Shown in pieces: positions 42,701-45,588 of a DNA stretch of 64,000 nt. This DNA is from Meghimatium bilineatum (taxonomy: Eukaryota > Mollusca > Gastropoda > Stylommatophora > Philomycidae): contig CM067322.1 of assembly GCA_034231615.1 (NCBI GenBank), forward strand, positions 63,503,032 through 63,567,031, given 5' to 3'. The number at the start of each line of letters is the position of its first letter. Position 1 is the first letter of the stretch. Both the position numbers and the translations under genes were made by a program. Under the pieces are notes generated by a model. The model searched no databases and had not been told where the DNA came from. It was given only the letters and a program-made list of their open reading frames with translations.

Positions 42701-44027
42701 CCCACACCTCCGCTTAATGGCAAGTGTGGATGCTATCAACCAGCCTCTAACTGGTAATAGATAATTAAACTGTTTCTAAAGTCATAAGGGGCATACCTCA
42801 CAAGAACTTTAGATATAGGTATGTTCCAGGCGAACGAAAGAAGAATACATCACAAGCACTTTGGAGTCATTCTTAAATTTTGATCACACTGTTGTTTGGC
42901 AAAACCTGAGCATTTCTTCATGTGTTTTTAAGTCCTACAAAAATCTCCTATTCTCATCACAGTAGTAAGCTGCCATTTGCTTGCTTTCTCTCTATCATTT
43001 CTGTTCTAAGCTAAACTTGACCACCCCTTGCCAAATTTCTCCTCTAGACTTCACTGCATCTTGCAAAGATTTCTGCTTCTAGATTAAGCTGCCTCTCTAG
43101 CCTGACTTCACGCTTCATCTTTTATCCTGCTTGACCATTGGTCCCTGAAAAGTCTCAACACCAAAGTCATGATCTCAGTCGCTGATCCTGCATCTGCCAT
43201 AGTTCTCTGATAACCTTACATAAGAGCAAGACATTTGTCTTTAGATGGGTTTAACTATATCTCACAATCATGTGTGTGATCTTATGTCATTTCCAACAAG
43301 ATCCACATAGTAACAATGAAGCCCTATTTTTTATATACATCGCCCGTCAACTCATTGAAACACTTGCCTTAAGCATATATGTGTCCAGGAGCTAATTGTT
43401 TGACAGTGAAGGTATAATCCTCAGCATGTCTACAGCTGGGATGATCAAGGGTGGAAGGGAATAAATAAAAATATGTCCAGACCTAGTATCATCATCACTG
43501 GGACATATTCAGTATAAATAAATCTATAATGGGAGTTGTAGGAATGTAGTGTTAAGGTACTCCCGAGTCAACCAGCAAACCCAGATTTCAAGTTCACTCA
43601 TTATTCGTGGTTTCAAATAAGAATTACTCCATGTTTCACCCAGCCACAAGGAAGTGTGGTACCAGGGTTCATACTCAGTACAGGTCAAGAAATAGTACCA
43701 TAAGTTCTGAAATAGTGCATTAGGTGATGCTAATCAGTCAGTTTCTGGTTAACCACTGCGAAGGAAATTGGGCATTTATCGGAAAACTATTTCCTGTAAC
43801 ATTGGTGGTTTATAAATCAGCTTACCCTTTATATTTTAAAATTTACAACAATAAATCCATGTCATTTTTTCATCTTGAGTTATGCATATTTCTCACTCAA
43901 CCTACACATTAGACTACATTATGTATTTCTTCTTCACAGTATGCAGCTAATGAAGGACACAAGGGAGTCTTCAACTTCCAAAATTTGCGATGAATCTGCA
44001 GAAACGGCTTACCAAATACGAGTGTAA
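3460..44027 (+). CDS. VASH: Vasohibin (VASH1/2 family) tubulin tyrosine carboxypeptidase, ten coding exons
   Basis: Vasohibins, with the small partner SVBP, remove the C-terminal tyrosine of alpha-tubulin on microtubules (family knowledge). Coding segments: 3460-3657, 10417-10508, 13003-13059, 17379-17453, 23599-23770, 30410-30455, 34940-35019, 37900-37983, 40296-40405, 43940-44027. Joined they give 1002 nt, 333 residues plus TAA, with consistent phases and GT-AG introns. Visible landmarks: FWVNKSGFPLDDQTWDRMWK in the N-terminal region; YNHTGTQFFEIKK at 98-110; PIKCLEAVILG with C133; RHIVLG with H168; GMSRRNDLM with S185. The C-H-S spacing (35 and 17 residues) equals that of human VASH1 (C169, H204, S221). 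The protein ends YQIRV like vertebrate vasohibins. It is somewhat shorter than human VASH1 (365) and VASH2 (355), mainly in the N-terminus and the tail. VASH1 versus VASH2 cannot be assigned; an invertebrate probably has one pre-duplication gene. SVBP is not in the window. Confidence 0.95.
3690..3795. repeat. Interspersed repeat family C, copy 1
   Basis: TTGATTAGAAACTAGCATCA, then CACAAGGGACATCCCCATAA and the following ~60 bp, match 50112-50225 (TTGGTTAGAAACAAGCATTA, CACATGACATTCCCATAA). It begins just after the exon 1 donor of VASH. Nature unknown. Confidence 0.6.
3800..5075 (-). pseudogene. RTE-like LINE reverse transcriptase, broken
   Basis: Read from 5075 down: linker MSTRRKNKHKIDEYQKIHKE ... 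WLNKKCTEIE, then KKPRATECEKHNKISLMSQI, EQYGFIESKGTNN, LHFIDYTKAFDKVKHSQII (RT motif with catalytic D in YTKAFD), GVRQGCVLSPDLF (shifted frame), and NNLRYADDTVLINKSEDDLQ (YADD box). Frameshifts and stops separate the pieces. It lies antisense in VASH intron 1. The matching endonuclease half is at 8285-8760, beyond an I-like LINE. Confidence 0.85.
5076..8262 (-). mobile_element. I/jockey-like LINE with RNase H, decayed
   Basis: Read from 8262 down: end of an APE endonuclease (HAIDMQKVTIWHTGGKYTIY, NIYSPPQTT, TGDCNGH); RT piece 7165-7410 (SNKPPDQPKSYYPISLTSCL); RT piece 6823-7050 (EGLPQGSALSCTLFLIYISD, LYADDLTIC); HPTYLGITLD near 6600; RNase H 5639-6370 (SNYKAKITALKVFLYHL, IIVIFTDSISALHTLE); a CRMC...H..FEC knuckle near 5270; a 3' end near 5080 with GGATCAAAAACCAACCAACC. 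RT followed by RNase H suggests the I clade. Many stops and shifts; 5' truncated in the endonuclease. A related copy is at 38085-38660. Confidence 0.82.
8285..8760 (-). pseudogene. RTE-like LINE endonuclease N-terminal part
   Basis: Read from 8760: NITTWNVRSLAQSGKLDKHQ (start of an APE-type endonuclease, W-N-V-R-S-L), then WNGTGAIQLDKFKVIYSGGQ, GIGVVLDTETGKTVKGF, SDWIILVKL and TNIVQV. Same strand and family as 3800-5075. The reading stops near 8285, where the I-like LINE takes over. Confidence 0.8.
9050..9880 (+). mobile_element. Mariner-like transposase N-terminal fragment and tail
   Basis: Codons at 9196-9357 resemble the helix-turn-helix half of mariner transposases (VVESTVSDWAQRFKVS, then a degraded HLATS..Q), and continue across stops with SVSKRSAIEMI. 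Near 9775 the sequence TTACACTTTAATAAAGAATT and the following TTACTTTATGACATCCCCTT resemble the 3' end of mariner-type elements. No catalytic domain remains and the 5' end was not found. Confidence 0.5.
9984..10052. repeat. (TG)n(TA)n microsatellite
   Basis: A short GT run passes directly into about 25 TA repeats in VASH intron 1. Confidence 0.97.
10417..10508 (+). CDS. VASH: VASH coding exon 2 (residues 67-97)
   Basis: The acceptor TTTTTTTCCTAG ends at 10416. The 92 nt encode a segment starting VPIPQPP and ending KLRKIQNYMIELQ, matching the vertebrate proline-rich linker and following helix (IPIPSVP ... VQRYIRELQ). The donor is GTAACC at 10509. The exon leaves two bases (CA) of the Gln codon, which the first base of the next exon completes. 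Confidence 0.92.
10635..10790 (+). repeat. Interspersed repeat family F, copy 1
   Basis: GAGCAATTAGCTCTTACTTC, then CCCAGAAGATTCCAACTCTC and GAAGAAGCCTGATACTCAGT, match 26455-26590 in the same orientation. No coding potential. It lies in VASH intron 2, the other copy in intron 5. Confidence 0.65.
10985..11230 (+). pseudogene. LINE 3'-end fragment (tail type T1)
   Basis: Encodes GRPRGQPQKRWTIKIKEVT, then IRWPSPENSSTPDGERQQR. The basic motif GRPRG.P.KRW is typical of LINE C-termini. The end (GGCCATCTCCAGAAAACTCT and on) recurs inverted at 12068-12187 and 59740-59830. Confidence 0.65.
11382..12800 (+). mobile_element. Mariner-type DNA transposon with ~100-bp terminal inverted repeats, dead
   Basis: The left end 11382-11485 (GGAGGCATGTTCAAATGAAA ... 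AAGTACACATCAATGAACAG) is matched by the complement of 12697-12800 over about 100 bp at roughly 75-80%. TA precedes the left end at 11380; the right TA has mutated. Inside are decayed mariner transposase pieces: LTKHKEEQMG, YHAEGNEFLLHIMAGDKL (first catalytic D kept in GD), RTQHEMETSW, KVMLMPLFDLLLDFKEPNVN, LGKLHTTIKN, VILLYNNAHLH (the D of the usual LxDNAxxH box is N). Many stops. A LINE tail has inserted at 12068. Confidence 0.85.
12068..12187 (-). mobile_element. 5'-truncated LINE tail nested in the mariner, with 11-bp target duplication
   Basis: TCCTGGATCAT occurs at 12057-12067 and 12177-12187, flanking about 109 new bp. The insert carries GCATCAGGGGTAGAAGAGTT and CTCTGGAGATGGCC, the T1 tail found at 11100-11200 and 59740-59830. 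On the minus strand it ends in an A-rich stretch before the duplicated target, as expected for target-primed insertion. Removing it rejoins the mariner frame RTQHEMETS...KVM. Confidence 0.85.
13003..13059 (+). CDS. VASH: VASH coding exon 3 (residues 97-116)
   Basis: A 57-nt exon between acceptor CTCTTACAG and donor GTAAGA. It encodes YNHTGTQFFEIKKKRPIA, nearly identical to the vertebrate YNHTGTQFFEIKKSRPLT. Phases 2 in and 2 out fit both neighbours exactly: the length (1 + 54 + 2) was predicted from the flanking exons before it was found. It lies 185 bp upstream of a LINE insertion. Confidence 0.96.
13245..13544 (+). mobile_element. I-like LINE 3' tail, ~300 bp, with 12-bp target duplication
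   Basis: GACAATAATCAC occurs at 13233-13244 and again at 13545-13556. The right part, AAGGGCAAGAGCCCATGGAC then CGCTGGATCAGCAACCAACC, is the 3' end seen inverted at 5079-5150 and 55105-55165. Hence a short 5'-truncated LINE insertion at the left edge of the minisatellite. Confidence 0.75.
13545..14017. repeat. 43-bp minisatellite, 11 copies
   Basis: Units start every 43 bp from 13545 with GACAATARTCACAATAGATT and continue ATGTTGAAATGTCCTAGAAC ATT. Copies differ by only a few substitutions (A/G at the eighth base of most units), so the array is young. It lies in VASH intron 3. Confidence 0.96.
14018..14869. other. No gene recognised (intron 3)
   Basis: Short broken frames only. The part 14050-14280 looks like old repeat sequence, but I cannot name it. 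Confidence 0.4.
14870..15060 (+). pseudogene. LINE C-terminal tail
   Basis: Frame pieces KAKGRPRKRWIENIK and RVTHLSLE, then CTCCCACCCTTATGGCAAGT and GATCAACC. The same 3' end is at 42595-42770, and inverted at 2795-3000. Confidence 0.7.
15140..15345 (+). pseudogene. Mariner transposase C-terminal scrap
   Basis: With shifts it reads HSQYSPDLY, FFPYLKRDLKGINF, matching the mariner block HSPYSPDLAP.DF.LFP.LK..L.G..F. Only this block is visible. Confidence 0.55.
15450..15965 (-). pseudogene. LINE RNase H domain, C-terminal part
   Basis: Reads ESRVFAVTTSSMTMEI, then MALEWISSQRAVRTCILSDS, MSMFMKVQKGL and VTFIFVPRHIGVWGNKRADF LAS. These are RNase H motifs (E in TMEI, D in LSDS, H and D in RHIGVWGNKRAD) of the kind in LINE polyproteins. 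The 130-codon frame 15474-15866 is nearly intact. The 5' part of the domain may be at 16600-16935. Confidence 0.75.
15966..16599. other. AT-rich insertion between two RNase H fragments
   Basis: No coding motif. It separates the two minus-strand RNase H pieces and may be an insertion, but no target duplication or inverted ends were found. Confidence 0.35.
16600..16935 (-). pseudogene. LINE fragment, possible start of an RNase H domain
   Basis: Read from 16935: WRQVAVEAEVQVLVNENFSE then GDVIIYFNKSLAEISAHCLQ. GDVIIYFNKS resembles the DVIIYTDGS start of RNase H, with the catalytic D lost (FNKS for TDGS). With 15450-15965 it would be one domain split by about 630 bp of AT-rich sequence. Confidence 0.45.
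17379..17453 (+). CDS. VASH: VASH coding exon 4 (residues 116-141), catalytic cysteine
   Basis: Acceptor GCTTTATTTCAG, then 75 nt encoding LMDCAREMIRESLPIKCLEA and VILG. Cys133 in PIKCLEAVILG corresponds to the catalytic Cys169 of human VASH1. The donor is GTATCC at 17454, weaker than consensus. The AT left at the end joins the A of exon 5 to make the Ile of the conserved GIYLTN. Confidence 0.95.
17795..17995 (+). pseudogene. RTE-like LINE, post-RT fragment
   Basis: Reads MYRSEPWTVNKQLKDRKDA, then MSIYRRIWRIS and INKEVLTML, the block after reverse transcriptase (SW....L...LE..E...RRM.RI.W) also seen at 39390-39520. Confidence 0.65.
17998..22360 (-). mobile_element. Nearly full-length I/jockey-like LINE with RNase H, decayed
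   Basis: Read from 22360 down: an unplaced N-terminal piece with MCRVEGRDKVYVGQGG (possibly ORF1); endonuclease 20843-21905 (HLKILQWNAEGVYNNKT, VIDDFSSHSQSWGY, WHTTSTPDLAFA); RT 19540-20500 (PISLTSCLCKLMERLVNKRM, QQDGFRKCRSTEDQI, MYADDLAIW); post-RT 18960-19394 (RPALEYGMSPWG); RNase H 18036-18746 (FKAEMEAIIEAAKML, VFLTDAKSVLEAL, LQWIPGHCGI); terminal zinc knuckle DLCNCGLSPETAEHILHAC. Frameshifts occur at several places but each domain is recognisable. It lies antisense in VASH intron 4 and is related to, but distinct from, the copy at 5076-8262. Confidence 0.88.
22420..22560 (+). mobile_element. LINE 3'-tail fragment (T2)
   Basis: AAGTGAGCAAGAGTTAGACA, then GACAGGTTACAGTCTAGCAG and ATGTTGGAGGTATGTTGCAG CC, match 40075-40205. 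It abuts the I-like LINE. Confidence 0.6.
22560..23094. other. No gene recognised (intron 4)
   Basis: AT-rich, with no protein motif or repeat recognised. Confidence 0.35.
23095..23450. repeat. Degenerate repeat with two good 92-bp copies
   Basis: The segment starting GTGTCTATTATTGAGATAAT at 23109 is repeated at 23201, 92 bp later, almost unchanged. Both consist of smaller GAGTGTCTTTTANTGAGAT-like units that continue in decayed form to about 23450, just upstream of VASH exon 5. Confidence 0.85.
23599..23770 (+). CDS. VASH: VASH coding exon 5 (residues 141-198), catalytic His and Ser
   Basis: Acceptor CTATTATAG, then 172 nt encoding YLTN, ERFTLSFKTVFKG, HRHIVLGISYRG, YGAIGMSRRNDLMFKP and VQFK, ending at donor GTGAGA (23771). 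H168 and S185 fill the positions of human H204 and S221. This is the most conserved part of the family. A complete DNA transposon starts only 184 bp downstream in intron 5. Confidence 0.97.
23955..26146 (-). mobile_element. Complete 2.19-kb DNA transposon with terminal inverted repeats and TAA target duplication
   Basis: The left end CACTGCGAACA (23955) mirrors the right end TGTTGCGCAGTG (ends 26146). Further in, TTCCTACTGAAA and GTTGAGAAAAACGAATA at 24007-24040 match the complement of 26070-26103. The imperfect inverted repeat thus spans about 90 bp. TAA flanks both ends (23952-23954 and 26147-26149). One minus-strand gene (24115-25797) fills the interior. It lies in VASH intron 5. Confidence 0.88.
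24115..25797 (-). pseudogene. Transposase-like protein of an orphan animal family, one in-frame TAG
   Basis: The frame starts at ATG 25797 and runs in one frame to TAA at 24115-24117, about 560 codons, broken only by TAG at 24793-24795 after LGMQLGYTK. Beyond it the same frame continues CCFLCEWDSRQRTSHYMRKT. Visible: N-terminal Cys pairs (CYVCGEG, CCITC, CYFC) that could bind zinc; LSDLIRDLDLSKTKAELLAS; the hallmark FLDSHLDFFPPNCGAVSDEH then GERFHQDI, MEKRYQGKW and ADYCW. I recall this C-terminal block from many uncharacterised arthropod and cnidarian proteins. The inverted ends argue it is a transposase. No classical DDE triad was assigned. Confidence 0.8.
26223..26243. repeat. Poly-G run
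   Basis: An unbroken G tract of about 14. Similar runs occur at 51652, 58036, 61646 and 61929. Lengths are likely unstable or uncertain in assembly. Confidence 0.9.
26455..26590 (+). repeat. Interspersed repeat family F, copy 2
   Basis: AAGCAATTAACTCTTACTTC, CCCAGGAGACTTCAGCTTTT and GAAGAAGCCTTCTACTTTAC align with 10635-10790. Confidence 0.65.
26591..27299. other. No gene recognised (intron 5)
   Basis: AT-rich, several short AGGCCTA-containing stretches, no frame or repeat assigned. Confidence 0.35.
27300..28345 (-). pseudogene. RTE-like LINE, RT C-terminal half to 3' end
   Basis: Read from 28345: YSPYIEIRRGVRQGCILSPS LFNIYTE, MPGLKIN, a damaged YADD region followed by LFLLAESAHKLQRLIDQ, then SEIWTVNKQLE near 27780, and a C-terminal open piece 27317-27595. 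Stops in every frame. Confidence 0.75.
28346..29824. other. No gene recognised (intron 5)
   Basis: AT-rich sequence without long frames, splice-bounded exons or repeats that I can name. Confidence 0.35.
29825..29990 (+). repeat. SINE-like family A, copy 1
   Basis: GCTGAAGACGGATGTGTCTG, GGACTACATCCTGCTAGAAA and ends TTTGAGAATGAATGCTGAAG AAG. The core is shared with seven other places in the window: plus-strand copies at 30860, 34365, 47855 and 59618, and minus-strand copies at 50850, 51012 and 51910. Confidence 0.85.
30410..30455 (+). CDS. VASH: VASH coding exon 6, 46-nt microexon (residues 199-214)
   Basis: Acceptor GATTCCCCAG and donor GTAAGT bound 46 nt encoding SLSELVFDFERCYRK plus one base, matching TLSELVLDFEAAYGRC of human VASH1. 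The lone T joins AC of exon 7 to form Tyr214. The exon lies between two intronic SINE-like copies. Confidence 0.93.
30606..30985 (+). repeat. SINE-like family A, copy 2, with a unique 5' part
   Basis: 30860-30985 (CAGAATTGGTGCGAATAAAA to TTTGAGAATGAACGCTGAAG) is a family A copy. The preceding 250 bp (CAGCTGAGTCGACTGGAGGA inside) has no second copy here but looks like another repeat rather than coding sequence. Confidence 0.65.
31270..31620 (-). pseudogene. LINE C-terminal fragment
   Basis: Read from 31620: RKTNTDVRKDLNI, GGKIMEGKVPGNRTRGRPRL, HVIGRSLAAAQNQE. The GRPR motif and its position resemble other LINE tails in the window. Confidence 0.6.
31740..32440 (-). pseudogene. RTE-like LINE endonuclease C-terminal part and linker
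   Basis: Read from 32440: VKLIIGDLNAKVGRERRPDE then GPFGLGQQNERGEILLTFCL GNDLVI (APE endonuclease motifs GD.N and the start of the SDH region), a fourfold VNDLVI duplication, SDHKLLVADVKIRLKRL, then linker WRCRTSSIH and MTPDKLKNNIRDSI. It covers the part missing from the 3800-8760 copy. Confidence 0.8.
32143..32216. repeat. 18-bp tandem repeat, four copies, inside the LINE frame
   Basis: CACAATTACTAAATCATT repeats four times without change. The unit is six codons, so on the minus strand it repeats the residues NDLVIV before SDH without shifting the frame. Confidence 0.95.
32441..33426. other. No gene recognised (intron 6)
   Basis: AT-rich; 33030-33300 is rich in TATGTGTATAT-like simple sequence. 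Confidence 0.35.
33427..33865. repeat. Inverted repeat with ~88-bp arms and microsatellite-rich centre
   Basis: The left arm 33427-33516 (GTTTGTGTATGTATATTTGT ... TTCCTAGTATACTTGTATTA) is the complement of 33776-33865 with about one mismatch. Between them lie a long (TG)n(TA)n run, 160 bp of loop sequence, and a second (TA)n(CA)n run. Confidence 0.88.
34365..34490 (+). repeat. SINE-like family A, copy 3
   Basis: GGTAAATAAAACAGTGACAC AACACATTTTCATTCTCTG, CAACATCCTGCTGGAAATCA and AGATCCAGCAGAAGTTTGA match the family core. 450 bp upstream of VASH exon 7. Confidence 0.8.
34940..35019 (+). CDS. VASH: VASH coding exon 7 (residues 214-240)
   Basis: Acceptor CTTTATTTACAG, then 80 nt encoding SHTVKKVKVG, LPIVHDQHSYDIIYWK. 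It aligns without gaps to human WHVLKKVKLGQSVSHDPHS and the following EQIEWK. The exon ends AAG before GTCAGA, a weak donor at 35020. Homology and the phase-0 start of the next exon support this end. Confidence 0.93.
35020..35639. other. No gene recognised (intron 7, 5' part)
   Basis: AT-rich. 35440-35560 (ATGGCAATGATGGATGTGCC ... CACAGCATGTACACGCAAAC) is more complex and may be old repeat sequence. Confidence 0.3.
35640..36120 (-). pseudogene. LINE post-RT fragment
   Basis: Open piece 35684-35941 on the minus strand (MDNLYATGETVKQFHMSCLH RIPGDI) fits the LINE block in which a finger-like helix is followed by RRILGI, then W..HV.RR. Downstream WKQDDMDHVVRRGK and TGIRQRRK continue it. Confidence 0.5.
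37014..37211. repeat. 27-bp satellite, 7.3 copies
   Basis: Units of 27 bp start GATATGAAACTAATAAACAT and end TAGATAA. They are nearly identical. The complement (TTATCTAATGTTTATTAG) resembles the decayed satellite motif at 54.9-59 kb. A family D element follows directly. Confidence 0.95.
37215..37445. repeat. Interspersed repeat family D, copy 1
   Basis: GATCAAAGTGACACAGAAAC and GCTACGCTGTAAACTATGAC AC.ACACATTTC match 55285-55490 and 57530-57735. In all three places a tandem repeat lies just upstream. Confidence 0.6.
37445..37650 (+). repeat. tRNA-derived SINE, family S2
   Basis: The head reads CCCTAGCTTAGTAGTTAAGC (A-box like), with GGTCATGGGTTTGAATTTGG (B-box like) 45 bp later, as in RNA polymerase III promoters. 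The body (GGATTATCGCTTGAAGCTAC, GCAGGTGGCGTGCAGC) is shared with 3225-3315. It lies 250 bp upstream of VASH exon 8. Confidence 0.7.
37900..37983 (+). CDS. VASH: VASH coding exon 8 (residues 241-268)
   Basis: Acceptor TTCTTGCAG and donor GTAAGT bound 84 nt encoding ALLVNFSKSS, VEEATHELDTHGRRMKSL. It has the same length as, and is recognisably related to, the vertebrate helix SVLDVERLGRDDFRKELERH and ARDMRLK that closes the folded core. It is more diverged than exons 3 to 7. Confidence 0.9.
38085..38660 (+). pseudogene. I-like LINE RNase H to 3' part
   Basis: DPVSLMKETQK, then FDACGDICSNYKAEITALEV, VHIVIFTESLSALQALECDG, and MKSALLSSGFLTTQTHMAMT. It is the same family as 5323-6370 on the other strand (SNYKAKITALKVFLYHL, VIFTDSISALHTLECDG). 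The catalytic D of FTDS is E here. Frame breaks follow. Confidence 0.8.
38660..38990 (-). pseudogene. RTE-like LINE, RT N-terminal part (inverted half of a twin-primed copy)
   Basis: Read from 38990: RKQNNHHEIRNLKK, DSGNDGVTSEIIQAGGDS, EEWKKSVYIPLPKKGDLQK, CTNYRTVALISQASKILL, IIMKRMQITNR. This is the start of the RT domain, on the opposite strand to the adjoining 39005-39800 piece. Confidence 0.78.
39005..39800 (+). pseudogene. RTE-like LINE, RT C-terminal part to tail
   Basis: The frame 39032-39598 encodes the end of the YADD region (LIAKSEEDLQNLIKVVVKES), VHQFKYLGTIITADGRSSTE, CYITPLLTYGCESWTIN and RRMLRIPWTARKTNVEVL. A frameshift near 39585 leads to GHFMRQAGLENIITTGKIEG TRDRGRQR. It ends near 39780 with WRAMTT. 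It is the best-kept RTE reading frame in the window. Confidence 0.87.
40060..40240 (+). mobile_element. LINE 3'-tail fragment (T2)
   Basis: AGACAAGCAAGAGGTAGGCA, GACAGGCTATAGTCTAGCAG CGTG, GTTGCAGCCAGCC. It matches 22420-22560 and ends in GATGATGATGATA, 55 bp before VASH exon 9. Confidence 0.65.
40296..40405 (+). CDS. VASH: VASH coding exon 9 (residues 269-305), C-terminal tail
   Basis: Acceptor ATTATTTCAG and donor GTAAGA bound 110 nt open in the required phase (SKSFMLDNCCSLKVLPSSDS, then IRTLLPSPNINGKIQK). There is no clear sequence match, but the vertebrate tail is disordered and variable. The call rests on splice sites, exact phase continuity from exon 8, and the two leftover bases that fit exon 10. 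Confidence 0.78.
41190..41355 (-). repeat. tRNA-derived SINE, family S1, copy 1
   Basis: On the minus strand the head reads CTCTGTGGCGAAGTGGTACA (A-box TGGCGNAGTGG) and GGTACCGAGTTCGATCCCCG (B-box GTTCGATCC), then GTTCAGAAAGCAATGGCAAA and ATATTGCCTAGAAAACCAC. The same B-box and body occur at 55640-55770. Confidence 0.85.
41690..41945 (+). repeat. Interspersed repeat family E, copy 1
   Basis: CCTGGTACCTTACATCCTGG, TGGCTAGATGAACCATGAGA and GAATTTGCTGGTCAGCACG match the complement of 43555-43690. The 5' 130 bp has no second copy in the window. Confidence 0.65.
42540..42770 (+). pseudogene. LINE C-terminal tail
   Basis: Shifted frames give KKSRGGLKKKWINNIM and RHTHGLS-like debris, then CTCCCACACCTCCGCTTAAT GGCAAGTGTG. 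Same 3' end as 14870-15060. Confidence 0.65.
43555..43690 (-). repeat. Interspersed repeat family E, copy 2
   Basis: The complement contains CCCTGGTACCACACTTCCTT GTGGCTGGGTGAAACATGG and GGGTTTGCTGGTTGACTC, matching 41800-41945. 250 bp upstream of VASH exon 10. Confidence 0.65.
43940..44027 (+). CDS. VASH: VASH coding exon 10 (residues 305-333) with stop
   Basis: Acceptor TTCTTCTTCACAG is followed by one base completing Thr305 and then MQLMKDTRESSTSKICDESA, ETAYQIRV and TAA at 44025-44027. The final YQIRV equals the vertebrate VASH C-terminus, which confirms both the frame and the end of the gene. Confidence 0.92.
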
Positions 44028-44875
44028 CTGTGTTACATATGAGTTGCAGATTGCATAACACATTTTGAAATACGCTGGGAATGCACATTTGCAATTGAAT
44101 ATCTGTTCACAAATGATGCCCAAAAGAAATACTTTTATGTTTTGATAATTGTATGTGCCGTGCTATTTGATCAAAATAGAATGTGCTATTTTGTTTACAT
44201 GACCAGACACGTCCATTTCAAACATGGCATTTTTGGAACAGGTTTTCCTGTGCATCTTTTGTCCCTTCTTTTTCAGTAAGACTAAAGTGGTGTAGGCAGT
44301 TTTCCAGGTTCTATACTTGGAAGTCACATAGGGTTTTTATCAATCTCTCATTCCTAATCCCAATTAGTCTATCCCTGATTTCACCTTAGGAACTTTTGTG
44401 TACATATTATTACATACTGTGCTATTTCTGTGTGTATGATTATATATGTGTGCTGTGCTGTTTATGTGTGTATGATTATGTATGTGTGATGTGCTGTTTT
44501 TGTGTGTAGGATTATATATGTGGGATATACTGTTTTTGTATGTAATATTACATATATGTGATATGCTGTTTGTATGTGTATGGTTATGTGTGCTGCACTG
44601 TTTATATGTGTATTATTTTATATTTGGGTTGTGCTGTTTGTATGCTGCACAGTTTATGTGTTGCATAATAAATCTGGCAGAAGTGAAAATAATAAGATTT
44701 GTTTTGTTCTTTCTTGTTCTTACATGTTGTTGTTTTTTTAACTTCAAAAGCAGTAAAATATTTTTCAGGTTGAAAAATGTATGCTTAGCCACAGAATGAT
44801 TCTTATCTCACAATCAAACTAAACTATAATGTGGCACATTTTTATTTTACTCATTAAATCCTAACATGCAATAAA
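44028..44875 (+). other. Probable VASH 3' UTR
   Basis: No coding signal follows the stop. AATAAA occurs at 44667-44672 and again at 44870-44875, either of which could direct polyadenylation. A loose tandem repeat occupies 44402-44655. The transcript end is inferred, not shown. Confidence 0.4.
44402..44655 (+). repeat. Degenerate ~35-bp tandem repeat in the likely VASH 3' UTR
   Basis: About seven diverged units, each with a core like TGTGCTGTTTNTGTGTGTAT followed by GATTATATATGTG. Successive cores start near 44418, 44453, 44489, 44524 and 44562. Confidence 0.6.
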
Positions 44876-45429
44876 ATTTTGAAGATGAATGCACAAGTTA
44901 CTAATTTTGTTCAGTGTAAGCTCAAATAGTTATTTCTATAGGATGGACATTCGATGCCCTCTGTAATTTCAGAACAGACTGCATGAAAGGTGTTCATTCA
45001 TAGATGCTGATCACTGTAATTGTTGATGTAGAAGAAGATATAAACTCTATTGAAGAAAATGAGAAAAAAAGGAGCTAAATTTGGACAAGTGTTTCAATTG
45101 CATACTGCAAAATAAACAGGCAATGAGTATGCACAGAAAACTCATTTGTTTTACTTCTGGGCTCACAAAATTTCAGATTTGTGCTTCTCTCTGTGTGTGT
45201 TATTGATATCTTATAGTTCTATGCCTCATTTGTCCAAAGACCTTTGGGATAAGTATAGAGTTTATTAACCATCTGCAAACTTACAGACAAGAACATAGTA
45301 AAATGAATTGCATAATGTATCTGTAACATATGGTCATCAACACATGTGATAGATGTGCAACAAACAATGTTTCAATACTAGAGACAAAAAAAGCCTATCA
45401 CAAAATATTTCCCTGACTTATAATCCATG
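44876..45429. other. No gene recognised
   Basis: AT-rich sequence between the presumed VASH 3' end and the LINE carrying the 27-bp array. Confidence 0.4.
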
Positions 45430-45588
45430 ACGTGTGATGTTTCTTATCAGGTCTTTCCAAAGCCTTCTGTTTCATGCTCTATCAAGCATTTCTGATACAG
45501 ATATTCTTCCATGCCACAATATCATGTAGTGTAACATGTTCTCTCTTGGCCTTCCTGTAACTCTTCTAACTTTTTCACTTTCATGTCA

